64,000 bases of DNA, from positions 106,959 through 170,958 of the forward strand of contig CAMCWC010000008.1 of NCBI GenBank assembly GCA_945882415.1, read 5' to 3'. The first letter of the stretch is position 1. Each line of letters begins with the position of its first letter. A program made the position numbers and the translations under genes. A model generated the notes under the pieces. It was given only the letters and a program-made list of their open reading frames with translations. It was not told where the DNA came from and did no database searches. Positions 43,570-52,167 of this stretch are shown in pieces. The stretch comes from Chthonomonas calidirosea (GTDB taxonomy: Bacteria > Armatimonadota > Fimbriimonadia > Fimbriimonadales > Fimbriimonadaceae).

Positions 43570-44271
43570 CTATGCTTGCAAGCGGAGTTCCTGACTAGCG
43601 TCAGATTCGGCAGCAAACTTCGCCAGATTCGGATCGGTTGCCGTTGTGCGATCGAGCAGCTCCACGATCTCTTGCCACTTGGATTCCGCCGTTCGACGTC
43701 CGCCCTGGCTCAGGAACCAGAAAATCGCAAAGCCGACGAGGATTGTGACTAGGCCGGCCATCGAACCTACCAAGTTGCCTCGTGCTCCGAGGGCGAGGGT
43801 GAGAATACAGCCAAGAATGAGCGGACCATGCAGGCCGGCAAAGTACGCGACAAAGGGGGATTGTCGGAGCCGAACCGTGGTCTTTCCGAGGCGAGAAGTA
43901 ACTTCTAGCGTGCCAAACAACAATCCACGCCCCACATGCATTCGCTTCGTGCTGCCCACCGTCGTGGATTGAGAGATTTTGACGCTGGCACTGAGTTCGT
44001 CAAAGAAGTGTCGCTCGGCGTCGGCCGAGAGTTCGTAAGGCAATTCGTAGACGAACTCTTCTCCAAAGCCAAAAAAGAGTTGGTTCCGACTGCTTTCTGG
44101 CTGGGTCTCGGCGAGCTCTAAAAATTTCGGATCGATGCCTGCTTCTTGCGCAATCCGCCGAAGTTCATCCTGAGTCACCCCGCCGGACAGGGAGCTTGCG
44201 GTCGCATCTTGAAGCTTCGCGGCTTTCTTCAACAGCCTTGCCGCTTCGTCTTCTGAGTACGTCCGAGCCAT
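43570..44271 (-). CDS. Hypothetical two-helix membrane protein
   Basis: From the ATG at 44271 the product has 233 residues. A charged, helical N-terminus (SEDEAARLLKKAAKLQ, then 'VTQDELRRIAQEAGIDPKFL') resembles regulatory helix pairs seen before membrane domains. A beta-rich middle ('HVGRGLLFGTLEVTSRLGKT') follows, then two adjacent transmembrane helices ('GPLILGCILTLALGA', 'MAGLVTILVGFAIFWFL'). I do not recognise a named family. TAACAT ends 7 bases before the ATG on the minus strand; the TTG-started longer frame is rejected because it would run past it. It lies 25 bases upstream of the ABC exporter. Confidence 0.65.
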   Translation of the reverse strand: MARTYSEDEAARLLKKAAKLQDATASSLSGGVTQDELRRIAQEAGIDPKFLELAETQPESSRNQLFFGFGEEFVYELPYELSADAERHFFDELSASVKISQSTTVGSTKRMHVGRGLLFGTLEVTSRLGKTTVRLRQSPFVAYFAGLHGPLILGCILTLALGARGNLVGSMAGLVTILVGFAIFWFLSQGGRRTAESKWQEIVELLDRTTATDPNLAKFAAESDASQELRLQA

Positions 44272-44317
44272 TTCCTTTATGTTATCGCCTTTTCGCGCGA
44301 GGCTCATAGGCAGAAAC

Positions 44318-46408
44318 TTAGGGCTTCGCAAAGCTTATCGCGGGATTTGTGAGGGTGATCTGCCCGGCAACCGATCTGCCCGGCCAAGACGTGAGGACAA
44401 ACGGGGCAACAAGCCGGAGCGGCAATGTGGGCTTTCCATTGCCTTTACCGGAAATACGTTGATTAATGCCGCACCGAAGGGAGAAGGACACGTACCGCCA
44501 CCCGGACCACGTAACGGCGATGCTTGCGGGCTGGAAGACTTCGCCCTCGGCATCTGCGAACTGCAGACTGAGCCGCACACCGGAACCATCTCCTTCGATC
44601 CACAGGCCGTACTGAAGCGGTCGTCCCGGCCATGCCTCTGGTTCCGGAGACTTTGAGATAATCGGCTCGGAGGTTGGGCCGAAGCTGAACTGGATCCGCC
44701 TCCCGTCGCGCTGGTCGTTTGCGGGCAGTCCGATCGGAATGACTTTCTCCGATTTCACCTGAGCGACATTCGGGATGCTCTCTTCCGCATCTGCGATTGC
44801 GGAGGACGTCCACAAACCGGGCACTTCCGCCATCCAGACGGCCCGTCCGCTGGACTCCAGAACCACATAGGCTGGCTCGTCGCGAACCCAGGGGAACTCG
44901 ATGCGCGCTGAACCATCTTTCTGGACTTTCAGCGGCTGATCTGGGATTGGCGTCGATGCCGTGATGCGGCCGATTCCGTCGACCTCTGCCCCTGATACTC
45001 GAAGCGCGATCGTCTTCAACGGGGAGGGGACGCGATCTACGAAAAGTGCTTCACGATTCATAAGCATCGTGGAGATCAGGAGGTTTGGCTCGGAGCCAAC
45101 CTCAATCGTTAACGCAATCGGGTCGTCAGTTCTTGGGAGAAAGAGCCCGAGGCGATCCATTTTTCGCTCCAGTTCGGTGTCTTCCGGGGATGTTTCCAGG
45201 CGGCGTACGCCAATCACGGGAAGATCTAGCTTTACGAGAAGCCGAGTTGCGGGCGGGGCAGAACGCGCGACGGAGCGAACCAGTTTTTCGATGTCCTCAC
45301 GGCCCGACACGATCGTTGTGGGAGATACAAACGGAAGCGCGGCCGCGAGATCGAGAATGCGTTGTCGCTTCTCGGGAATCCAGGATTGGGGTTCCGCAGA
45401 AATCTCCATCGTGGCATCGCCCAGGCTCATCTTCCGCGCGGCGCCTAGCGTCCAATACACGACCATCGGCTGGTCACCACGCATAAATAAGAGCACCCAT
45501 TCTTCAGGATTTCCAGTTGAAATGCGCTGCTTTAGCGCAAATCCAGAGGCACGGGCCAGGTTTGTGGAGGCAGGTTGAAGTTGGCTCCAGTTGCCGAAAA
45601 TGGTGCCGGTGGCCCCATTCAATTGGTGATGTAGGGCGGTCCGTACAGATTGGCTGGCCGATTCAGAGCGATTAACTCCAAGAATCAGGGGCTTAGCTGC
45701 CAGGCCGTGCTGGGCGAGAAGCGCGCGTAGCGGCAGAACAGCGGGAACTCCGCTTTCTGGCACCGTTACCGTGTCTGGCTGCAGGAGAACCAAATCCCAG
45801 GACGTGCCAAGGCCCGACGTAAGACACTGCTGCAAGAAAGGTAAGTCATTCCCAATCACGCCTGGCCCCGCGATCCACTGTTCTGGTGTGGTTTGCCTGA
45901 TCGCGTTCGATGCGAGCTTCGCGAGCTCTAGATAGGGATTTGGGGCAGAAGTCTGACCCCAGGGTTCCAAATTCGGGGCATCCCATATTTGCCAGATGGC
46001 TCCGAATTTCCGGTAGCGGAGGGCAATTCGCCGAACAAAGGCGGCGTACGCTTCTTGGGCTTCCTTCGAAGTTGGCAAGCCCTTTTGGTAGAGGTCATTT
46101 CCGCCGGTCAAAACCAGGATCGGGCGGACCCCGATCCGGCGTAGTTGCCGAAGGTCGCTATCGCAGCGTGTCCAATCAAAAGTGCCCTTAACTTTCTCGA
46201 TGTCGCGCCATAAGATTGGCCGCTGAACCCATTTGATGCCGGAATCTCGTAGGCGCAGCTCTTCCTCTGCTGGCAGGGTTTCCGCTCCAATCCGAGCTAC
46301 CCAGCCGGCACCAAGCGTGGTGGAGGGCAAAGGAAACTGTTCTCGAAAGGGCGCGGCTTGCGGAGTTTGAAGTGCGAGCAGGCAGCCCAGAACGGAAGTT
46401 AATATCAT
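44318..46408 (-). CDS. Secreted glycosidase-like TIM-barrel protein, probably catalytically dead
   Basis: The 696-residue protein has a signal (ILTSVLGCLLALQTPQAAP) and a barrel like GH39/GH5 proteins: 'LRDSGIKWVQRPILWRDIEK' and 'GTFDWTRCDSDLRQLRRIG'. Where family members have WEIWNEPN, with the catalytic Glu, this protein has WQIWDAPN (residues 139-146, Ala at 144). No clear nucleophile segment is seen near 'KPLILGVNRSES' either. The second half is beta-rich and without recognised motifs. It may bind glycans without hydrolysing them. It diverges from the GH29 fucosidase across 68 bases. TACGGT lies 8 bases before the ATG. Confidence 0.7.
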   Translation of the reverse strand: MILTSVLGCLLALQTPQAAPFREQFPLPSTTLGAGWVARIGAETLPAEEELRLRDSGIKWVQRPILWRDIEKVKGTFDWTRCDSDLRQLRRIGVRPILVLTGGNDLYQKGLPTSKEAQEAYAAFVRRIALRYRKFGAIWQIWDAPNLEPWGQTSAPNPYLELAKLASNAIRQTTPEQWIAGPGVIGNDLPFLQQCLTSGLGTSWDLVLLQPDTVTVPESGVPAVLPLRALLAQHGLAAKPLILGVNRSESASQSVRTALHHQLNGATGTIFGNWSQLQPASTNLARASGFALKQRISTGNPEEWVLLFMRGDQPMVVYWTLGAARKMSLGDATMEISAEPQSWIPEKRQRILDLAAALPFVSPTTIVSGREDIEKLVRSVARSAPPATRLLVKLDLPVIGVRRLETSPEDTELERKMDRLGLFLPRTDDPIALTIEVGSEPNLLISTMLMNREALFVDRVPSPLKTIALRVSGAEVDGIGRITASTPIPDQPLKVQKDGSARIEFPWVRDEPAYVVLESSGRAVWMAEVPGLWTSSAIADAEESIPNVAQVKSEKVIPIGLPANDQRDGRRIQFSFGPTSEPIISKSPEPEAWPGRPLQYGLWIEGDGSGVRLSLQFADAEGEVFQPASIAVTWSGWRYVSFSLRCGINQRISGKGNGKPTLPLRLVAPFVLTSWPGRSVAGQITLTNPAISFAKP

Positions 46409-46416
46409 CTAGCTGA

Positions 46417-46467
46417 ACCGTAACCGTACCCGCCGGGTAGCGCATCCGCCGGGACCATGAGTAACCT
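46417..46467. promoter_or_regulatory. Divergent -10-like hexamers between the pseudo-glycosidase and GH29 genes
   Basis: TACGGT on the minus strand (46417-46422) is 8 bases from the ATG at 46408. TAACCT on the plus strand (46462-46467) is 9 bases from the ATG at 46477. Neither start has a ribosome binding site. Confidence 0.35.
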
Positions 46468-46476
46468 TGAAACGCA

Positions 46477-47760
46477 ATGATGCAACCTTGGTTCCAAGAC
46501 GCCAAACTCGGCATTTTCATTCACTACGGAATTTACGCCGTGAACGGAATTTCCGAGTCTTGGTCCTTCTTTAACGGGCAGATCAGCCACGAGGACTACA
46601 TGAAGCAACTCGACGGCTTCACGGCGTCGCAGTACGACCCCGAAGTCTGGTGTGAGCTGTTTGAGCGCATCGGAGCCAAATATGTAGTTCTCACAACGAA
46701 ACACCACGATGGTGTGGCGCTTTGGGATACAAAAGCAAACGACCTGAGCACGGTCAAGGCCACGCCCGCAAAGCGCGATCTCATCGCGCCGTACGTCGAG
46801 GCATGCCGAAACCATGATTTGAAAGTCGGCTTCTACTTCAGCCACCTCGACTGGACCCATCCGGATTATGCGAGCGTGTTTCCCGCCGATAAGGACCCGG
46901 AGATCGCCGGGAACGAGAACTACTATAAGAACCGATTTGCTTTTCCAGAACCAGGCAAGGAGGACCCTGAAGCTTGGGCGCGCTTCATCAAGTTCCACCG
47001 AGCGCAGCTTGAGGAACTGAGCACGCAGTTTGGCGATGTCGACATCTACTGGTTCGACGGTGAGTGGGAACGCACGCCAGAACAGTTCGACATGGCCGGG
47101 CTCCGAAAGCAGCTTGAAGCCTGGCAACCGAACGCGATCTTCAACTCTCGCCTCCTCGGACACGGGGACTTTGCCACCCCCGAACAGGGCTTTCCGATCG
47201 TTCCGCCAGAGGGCCCCTGGGAATTCTGCGTCACGATCAATGACTCTTGGGGCTACCAAACCACCGACAACAACCACAAATCGGTGAGGCAGCTTGTCCG
47301 CATGTTTGCCGAAACCATCGGCATGGGCGGAAATATGCTGTTGGACGTCGGACCCTACGAGGACGGTCGATTGCAACCCGAGCAAATTGAGCGGCTAGAA
47401 GGTCTGGGAAGCTGGATCCACAAGCACGAGGAAGCCATTTACGGGACAGAGGCGGGCCTTCCGCTGGGATTGTTCTACGGTGCGTCCACCCGGAGCAAAG
47501 ACGGCAAATCGCTTTATCTGTTCTTCTTCGATCCGCCAGTCGATCAGATTGCGGTTAAGGGACTCCGGTCCGCAGTAGTGAAAGCTACGATTGTTGGCAC
47601 CGGCGAAGAGCTCACGCACAAACGCATCGGCGGGCTGGGAGAAACACCAGGAATTGTTTGGATTGATGTGCCTCAACAATTAACCGATTCGAACGCCACC
47701 GTCGTACGGCTAGACTTCGAAGAGCCCTTCAAGTACTACCACGGTGCTGGACGGAGATAA
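46477..47760 (+). CDS. GH29 alpha-L-fucosidase
   Basis: The 427-residue protein begins directly with the GH29 barrel ('WFQDAKLGIFIHYGIYAV'). It shows 'YVVLTTKHHDGVALWDTK' and the nucleophile Asp in 'DVDIYWFDGEWERTP'. Later segments 'WEFCVTINDSWGYQTTDNNH' and 'NMLLDVGPYEDGRLQPEQ' are family hallmarks. There is no signal peptide, so it may act in the cytoplasm on imported fucosylated oligosaccharides, complementing the secreted GH95 enzyme. It ends in a short beta domain. A second ATG at 46480 is possible. Confidence 0.93.
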   Translation: MMQPWFQDAKLGIFIHYGIYAVNGISESWSFFNGQISHEDYMKQLDGFTASQYDPEVWCELFERIGAKYVVLTTKHHDGVALWDTKANDLSTVKATPAKRDLIAPYVEACRNHDLKVGFYFSHLDWTHPDYASVFPADKDPEIAGNENYYKNRFAFPEPGKEDPEAWARFIKFHRAQLEELSTQFGDVDIYWFDGEWERTPEQFDMAGLRKQLEAWQPNAIFNSRLLGHGDFATPEQGFPIVPPEGPWEFCVTINDSWGYQTTDNNHKSVRQLVRMFAETIGMGGNMLLDVGPYEDGRLQPEQIERLEGLGSWIHKHEEAIYGTEAGLPLGLFYGASTRSKDGKSLYLFFFDPPVDQIAVKGLRSAVVKATIVGTGEELTHKRIGGLGETPGIVWIDVPQQLTDSNATVVRLDFEEPFKYYHGAGRR

Positions 47761-47770
47761 GGATATTCAA

Positions 47771-48055
47771 ATGGATGATCTGCTAAAGAAAGTGAGCGAT
47801 GCGGCCAGTAACTTGGTCAACGAAGTAAAGGAAGAAGCGACCGAATTTGCCGATAAGGCGAAGGAAGCCATCAAAGATCCAGGCACCGCCATGGACAACC
47901 TGAAGGAAGACGTCACCGAGTTTGGTGCGACCGTTAAGGACAAGGTCGAAGGTCTCGTTGAGAAGGCCAAAGACATGATGGACGGCGACGATGACGCCGC
48001 CACCGAAAAGGTTGCGGAAGAAGCAAAAGACGCCAATCCGGCATCAGAAGCTTAA
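47771..48055 (+). CDS. Small acidic coiled-coil protein
   Basis: The 94-residue protein from the ATG at 47771 (AAGG 8 bases upstream) is almost wholly charged amphipathic helix: repeated 'EVKEEATEFADKAKEAIKD' and 'VTEFGATVKDKVEGLVEKA' segments and an Asp/Ala/Glu tail. Alternating Lys and Glu every 3-4 residues recalls LEA-like or YtxH/apolipoprotein-like stress proteins. There is no signal or membrane helix. It follows the GH29 gene by 10 bases, so is likely co-transcribed. Confidence 0.7.
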   Translation: MDDLLKKVSDAASNLVNEVKEEATEFADKAKEAIKDPGTAMDNLKEDVTEFGATVKDKVEGLVEKAKDMMDGDDDAATEKVAEEAKDANPASEA

Positions 48056-48074
48056 GGCATGAGCGTGGATTAAG

Positions 48075-48113
48075 CGTTCGTGGTCCGCTGACACGCGCAG
48101 CGGGCCACGAACG
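48075..48113 (+). terminator. Strong 16-bp hairpin after the acidic-protein gene
   Basis: CGTTCGTGGTCCGCTG (48075-48090) pairs with CAGCGGGCCACGAACG (48098-48113), with one G-T pair and a 7-base loop. It follows the stop by 20 bases. The downstream bases GGGTCCGTCTTC are only moderately T-rich. Confidence 0.65.
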
Positions 48114-48150
48114 GGGTCCGTCTTCAATGACGGTTAATGAAGGTTTTGAG

Positions 48151-50229
48151 ATGAAGATTGTATTTGCCGCTTTCATGGTGTGCACGTCTGCAGCATGCTT
48201 TGCCCAGCTAGATTTCTACGAAACCAGCTACGTTCTTCAAGCTGGAATAAGTGGCAGCGCGTCGCCTGGAGTCAGCTCGTCCCCGTCGCTTTCCCCGAAC
48301 GGCAAGTATGTGTCATTTGTGTCTTCGAAGTTCGGATTAAGAACTAGCGACGCATATCGAACGAATGACGTCTTCGTCCGAAATGTCTCTACTGGCGGTG
48401 TTTCCAGTCGTAATAAACATCTCGGAAAGCAGATTTGGCTGGGATTTGACAGATCCCAAATCCAACGAACCTTTGTTTTGAATGATCAAAGCAGGACTTA
48501 TTACAAGAGCCCAGATCCAATTCCTGGACTCAGCGGCTTACCAAGTCAGCTTTACTACTACGATAACATCACGGGAAATTCTGTCTTCGTTTCAGCTCCA
48601 ACTGATTCAGCTTCTACGTTGCTTCCAACCAACCTTTTTCGTGTTTCTGACGATGGGAAATTTGCACTGTTTGGGACCAATACTGGCCTCTATCTTCGTG
48701 ATCAGACAGAGCCATTTAGCCGATTGATTCAGTCATCGGTCACCCATGGGGCTGTCATGAGCCGAGACGGGGCGAGTGTGCTATATGGGATGTCCGATGG
48801 AATTTGGCGCTATCGAAATGGCGTTAAACAGCGAGTGCTCGCACGTGCGCTAAGCGGGAAAAGACTACAGTTGCTATGGACGGACGGCTTTGGAACCAAA
48901 GCCATCGTGCAGACCGACGTGTCTTTTGACCCGCTTGATTTAGCAGACGATGACATTTATCAACTTGATTTCACGTTAAACACAGTTCAGAAGGTTCTTC
49001 GGCCATCTGGGTTAAAGTTTTCACGCGCAATCGATGTCGCGAAGAGCGGCAATTATATCGCTGTATGCCCATATGGTACTTCGGTCATGCTGTATGACGT
49101 TCGAACCAAGGCTTGGCGGAATGTTTCGCCCAAGTACCAAACAGACGACTATCCGAACTCGGTATCAGTTGATGATGCCGGGGCCAATATTGCGGTTGGA
49201 ACAGAAAAAGGTGATTCCATCTTGGTAAGAACTGTTCTAAAAACCCAATCAAATCTGGATGATGTTGGCCAGAAGGCTCCAGCCGAAGATATCGCTGGCT
49301 TCTGTGTCACTCCGGATGAGCGCTTTGCGGCACTAAAAGGTTCAACAATCTTTTCCGACGGAAAATACCGGAGCGTTCGCCGTGACTTGAGTACTGGCGC
49401 AGATGTCGTCATACCGAACAACCTTGAACCCCTAGCGTTGAGCGATAATGGGAGATATATCGTTGGTAAACATTATAGTATCAACGGCACAACGTGCCAT
49501 TTTGTCGACTTAAAGCTAGGATTCATTCACGATCTCGGCTCCTATACTGCTTCGATGGATCGCAGCGGAATGTTTACTGTCTTCGAGCGCTCTGGGCAGG
49601 TTTACCTTTACGACTACACGCGGAAAGCCGAACGGCTCTTAAGCAGGACCACGACCGGCCGACCGGGCTCAGGTTATTCGGAGGGACCGAAGATTTCCGC
49701 AGACGGGACGGTGGTGTTCTTTACATCGACTGCGCGAGATCTCGTCGGTGGCTTCCAGTCTGGATCAGCACTTAACTCCGTTTTTCGCTGGAGTCGTCTC
49801 CCGGATAAGTTGGAGTCAATACAGTTGCCCAATCCTGGCACGACATTATTTAATGTGAATCATTTGGCAACAAATGCAACGGGATCACGCATTCTTTACA
49901 TGCTCCTCCACGTTGGCGGAGACGCATACAGTTGGCCAATTTTCTATGACTTGACAACTCGAAAGGCGCGCTACTTACCGCAAGACTACTTGTCGATGGA
50001 CTACTATGCGGATAGCATGGATGCCGCAGGTGAACACGTGCTGTTTAGCCACGCTGGATTCTCCTTTATCAACGTAATGCGCTACTCAGACCTTAAAAGA
50101 GATCGGATAAAGCCAACAGAGTGGTACATGGACGTTAGTAGTCCACACAAGGGCTCGCTTTGTAATGGTCGGCGACTCTGGGCGCTGACGGGCGGCGTCT
50201 TGCTCAAAGGGAAGTTCGAGTTCCGGTAA
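48151..50229 (+). CDS. Secreted TolB/WD40-like beta-propeller protein
   Basis: From the ATG at 48151 (AAGG 8 bases upstream) the 692-residue protein has the signal KIVFAAFMVCTSAACFAQ. Blades such as 'SPSLSPNGKYVSFVSSKFG', 'FRVSDDGKFALFGTNTG' and 'GPKISADGTVVFFTSTARD' mark PD40-type repeats throughout. It resembles the larger propeller at 5817-8438 but lacks the Fn3-like tail. No catalytic motif is seen; it is probably an envelope binding or scaffold protein. Codon choice looks less GC-biased than in neighbouring genes. Confidence 0.75.
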   Translation: MKIVFAAFMVCTSAACFAQLDFYETSYVLQAGISGSASPGVSSSPSLSPNGKYVSFVSSKFGLRTSDAYRTNDVFVRNVSTGGVSSRNKHLGKQIWLGFDRSQIQRTFVLNDQSRTYYKSPDPIPGLSGLPSQLYYYDNITGNSVFVSAPTDSASTLLPTNLFRVSDDGKFALFGTNTGLYLRDQTEPFSRLIQSSVTHGAVMSRDGASVLYGMSDGIWRYRNGVKQRVLARALSGKRLQLLWTDGFGTKAIVQTDVSFDPLDLADDDIYQLDFTLNTVQKVLRPSGLKFSRAIDVAKSGNYIAVCPYGTSVMLYDVRTKAWRNVSPKYQTDDYPNSVSVDDAGANIAVGTEKGDSILVRTVLKTQSNLDDVGQKAPAEDIAGFCVTPDERFAALKGSTIFSDGKYRSVRRDLSTGADVVIPNNLEPLALSDNGRYIVGKHYSINGTTCHFVDLKLGFIHDLGSYTASMDRSGMFTVFERSGQVYLYDYTRKAERLLSRTTTGRPGSGYSEGPKISADGTVVFFTSTARDLVGGFQSGSALNSVFRWSRLPDKLESIQLPNPGTTLFNVNHLATNATGSRILYMLLHVGGDAYSWPIFYDLTTRKARYLPQDYLSMDYYADSMDAAGEHVLFSHAGFSFINVMRYSDLKRDRIKPTEWYMDVSSPHKGSLCNGRRLWALTGGVLLKGKFEFR

Positions 50230-50264
50230 TTTCTAGCGAGACGAATACAAGCACGTGATGTTCT

Positions 50265-50297
50265 GTTGCTCCCAGCCAGCTTTTGGCCGGGAGCAAC
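50265..50297. terminator. Bidirectional terminator between propeller and GH109 genes
   Basis: GTTGCTCCCAGCC (50265-50277) pairs with GGCCGGGAGCAAC (50285-50297), with one mismatch and loop AGCTTTT. It lies between two convergent stops. Confidence 0.7.
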
Positions 50298-50324
50298 TCC
50301 AAAATACATCGGAAAATGCTTAAC

Positions 50325-51644
50325 TTACTTCCAGTTCCCGCGCGTGAAGTCTGGGAACTTCTGAGCCGAGCCGCCCTTGGCGACCGAAGCTTCGCTGAGC
50401 GGCGTTGGTGCGCTCCAAGCCGCGGCATCGTAAACATCCATATCCGGAGCAAGTCCGTCTCGCATGCACTCGATCAGGCGTGCGCACATAAGGAAGTCCA
50501 TTCCGCCATGCCCGCTGTACTTTCGGGCGTAGTCACCGTTCTTTTTCCACAGCGGATGCTCGTACCTTTCCTTGAAGGTCGTGAGATCCTGCCATTCGTC
50601 GTTCCCCATGGAGTCAAGATAAATTCGCGCGGGGTAGTCGGCAAAGGTGCCTTCGGTACCAGCGATCATATTGTGTCGGCTGTACGGACGAGGCGTCACC
50701 ACGTCGTGCTGCAGCATGATGGTGCGGCCCTTGGCGGTCTTGATGATGCTGGTGTTCATGTCGCCGCAGACGTACTTTTCGTTGAGCCGTGGATCACCCG
50801 CCTTTAGGTTTTTCTTACCGTAGGCAGTCAGGCTCTTTTCGGCCGAACTGACAGAGACGATGGACTCGAAGCGGTCGCCGGAGTGAACGCCCATGTACTG
50901 AGCCACGGGTCCGAGGCCGTGGGTTGGATAGAGGTTTCCGTTCCGCATCGCATGCGGCTTTCGTCGCCAGAGACCCTCGCTGTAGGTCGCGAAAAGAAGG
51001 CCGCGCAAGTCATGGATGTACGCCGCTTCTCCGTGCGTAAGCTCACCGAATACGCCTTGCTGGCACATGTTCAGAACCATCATCTCGTTGTATCCGTAGC
51101 AACAGTTCTCCAAAATAACGCAGTGCTTACGGGTTGCTTCGGAAGTATCGACCAGCTCCCAGCATTGCTTAAGGGTCACGGCGGCGGGAACTTCGACGGC
51201 GGCGTGCTTACCGCTCTTCATGGCGTCGATGGCCATGGGCACGTGCCAATCCCAAGGCGTTGCGATCACAACGAGGTCGATGTCGTCGCGGCGATTGAGC
51301 TTTTCGAATTCTCGCTCTGTCGCGCCGTAAGTCGCTGGGGCCGGTTTGCCCGCTTTCGTGATCTGGCTAACCGCACCTTTGAGAGCATCCGGATTGATGT
51401 CGCAGATCGCGATGACATCAACTTCCGGCACCGCGAGGAAATCCCCGAGCAAAGATCGCCCGCGGCCGCCGGTTCCAATGAGACCGATTCGGATGCGAGA
51501 ACGTCCTTCGAACTTCACCTTTCGCATGGTCGGATGCTTCTGCGGCGGTTCAGCGGCCTCAGCCTTGATCAGGCTTAGGGGCGACAAAGCAGCACCAACC
51601 GCGGCGGCGCCGCGCAACAATCCTCTTCGGGTCAACTCGAACAT
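50325..51644 (-). CDS. GH109-like NAD-dependent alpha-N-acetylgalactosaminidase (Gfo/Idh/MocA fold), Tat-exported
   Basis: The 439-residue protein has a twin-arginine signal (TRRGLLRGAAAVGAALS), then a Rossmann fold with GLIGTGGRGRS. The segments 'TPWDWHVPMAIDAMKSGKHA', 'EVPAAVTLKQCWELVD', 'CCYGYNEMMVLNMCQQGVFG' and 'ELTHGEAAYIHDLRG' match GH109 rather than generic Gfo/Idh/MocA dehydrogenases. GH109 enzymes cleave alpha-GalNAc by an NAD-dependent oxidation/elimination mechanism, and Tat export of the folded, cofactor-loaded protein fits that. TAGCAT lies 6 bases before the ATG. Confidence 0.88.
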   Translation of the reverse strand: MFELTRRGLLRGAAAVGAALSPLSLIKAEAAEPPQKHPTMRKVKFEGRSRIRIGLIGTGGRGRSLLGDFLAVPEVDVIAICDINPDALKGAVSQITKAGKPAPATYGATEREFEKLNRRDDIDLVVIATPWDWHVPMAIDAMKSGKHAAVEVPAAVTLKQCWELVDTSEATRKHCVILENCCYGYNEMMVLNMCQQGVFGELTHGEAAYIHDLRGLLFATYSEGLWRRKPHAMRNGNLYPTHGLGPVAQYMGVHSGDRFESIVSVSSAEKSLTAYGKKNLKAGDPRLNEKYVCGDMNTSIIKTAKGRTIMLQHDVVTPRPYSRHNMIAGTEGTFADYPARIYLDSMGNDEWQDLTTFKERYEHPLWKKNGDYARKYSGHGGMDFLMCARLIECMRDGLAPDMDVYDAAAWSAPTPLSEASVAKGGSAQKFPDFTRGNWK

Positions 51645-51650
51645 GCCGAG

Positions 51651-51656
51651 ATGCTA
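51651..51656 (-). promoter_or_regulatory. -10-like TAGCAT, 6 bases before the GH109 start
   Basis: TAGCAT on the minus strand is followed by six bases and the ATG at 51644; there is no ribosome binding site. It lies in the 37-base gap after the MarR gene. Confidence 0.4.
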
Positions 51657-51681
51657 CCAAGCTACCGGCAGAACTCACCAG

Positions 51682-52167
51682 CTAAGCGCCGTGCTCGAGT
51701 TCCGCGATCTGGGCAAGCGACTCCGATGGCTCGGCTCCAACTGACTCGCACTCGGCTAAGAGTCTGCCGAGTGAGGACAGTAAAGTGGCGCGCTCGATCG
51801 GCGAAAGTCTGGCGAGCGCGTTCTCCGCAAGCTGGATTCTTGTTTCGCGCCGATGCCGCATCAGCTTCGACCCAAGGGCAGTCAGCTTCACGGTACGAAT
51901 TCGCCGATCCACGCTTTCGCAGTCCACATGAACCAGCCCCGCGTCAACCAGTCGATGTACAAGCTGGGAGGCAGAGCTCAGACTCATCCGAAATTCCTCG
52001 GCCAACTCGCTCACCGTATGTGGGCTGACTTCGAGCGCGCGGACGACCCGAAGCTGCGCGAGCGGAAGCTCACCGATCGTATCGTCCATGACCGGACGGA
52101 ACAGCTTCCGCATCAGTTTTGGCAGCAGCGATTCAATCAGCTCAGCTTCTTGACGAAGATCATTCAC
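51682..52167 (-). CDS. MarR-family transcriptional regulator
   Basis: A GTG start gives 161 residues. A winged helix is visible in 'LAQLRVVRALEVSPHTVSEL', 'AEEFRMSLSSASQLVHRLVD' and the wing 'HVDCESVDRRIRTVKLTALG', flanked by dimerisation helices. The start overlaps the RND gene stop by 8 bases, so it is the third gene of the efflux operon and probably its autoregulator. Confidence 0.9.
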   Translation of the reverse strand: MNDLRQEAELIESLLPKLMRKLFRPVMDDTIGELPLAQLRVVRALEVSPHTVSELAEEFRMSLSSASQLVHRLVDAGLVHVDCESVDRRIRTVKLTALGSKLMRHRRETRIQLAENALARLSPIERATLLSSLGRLLAECESVGAEPSESLAQIAELEHGA

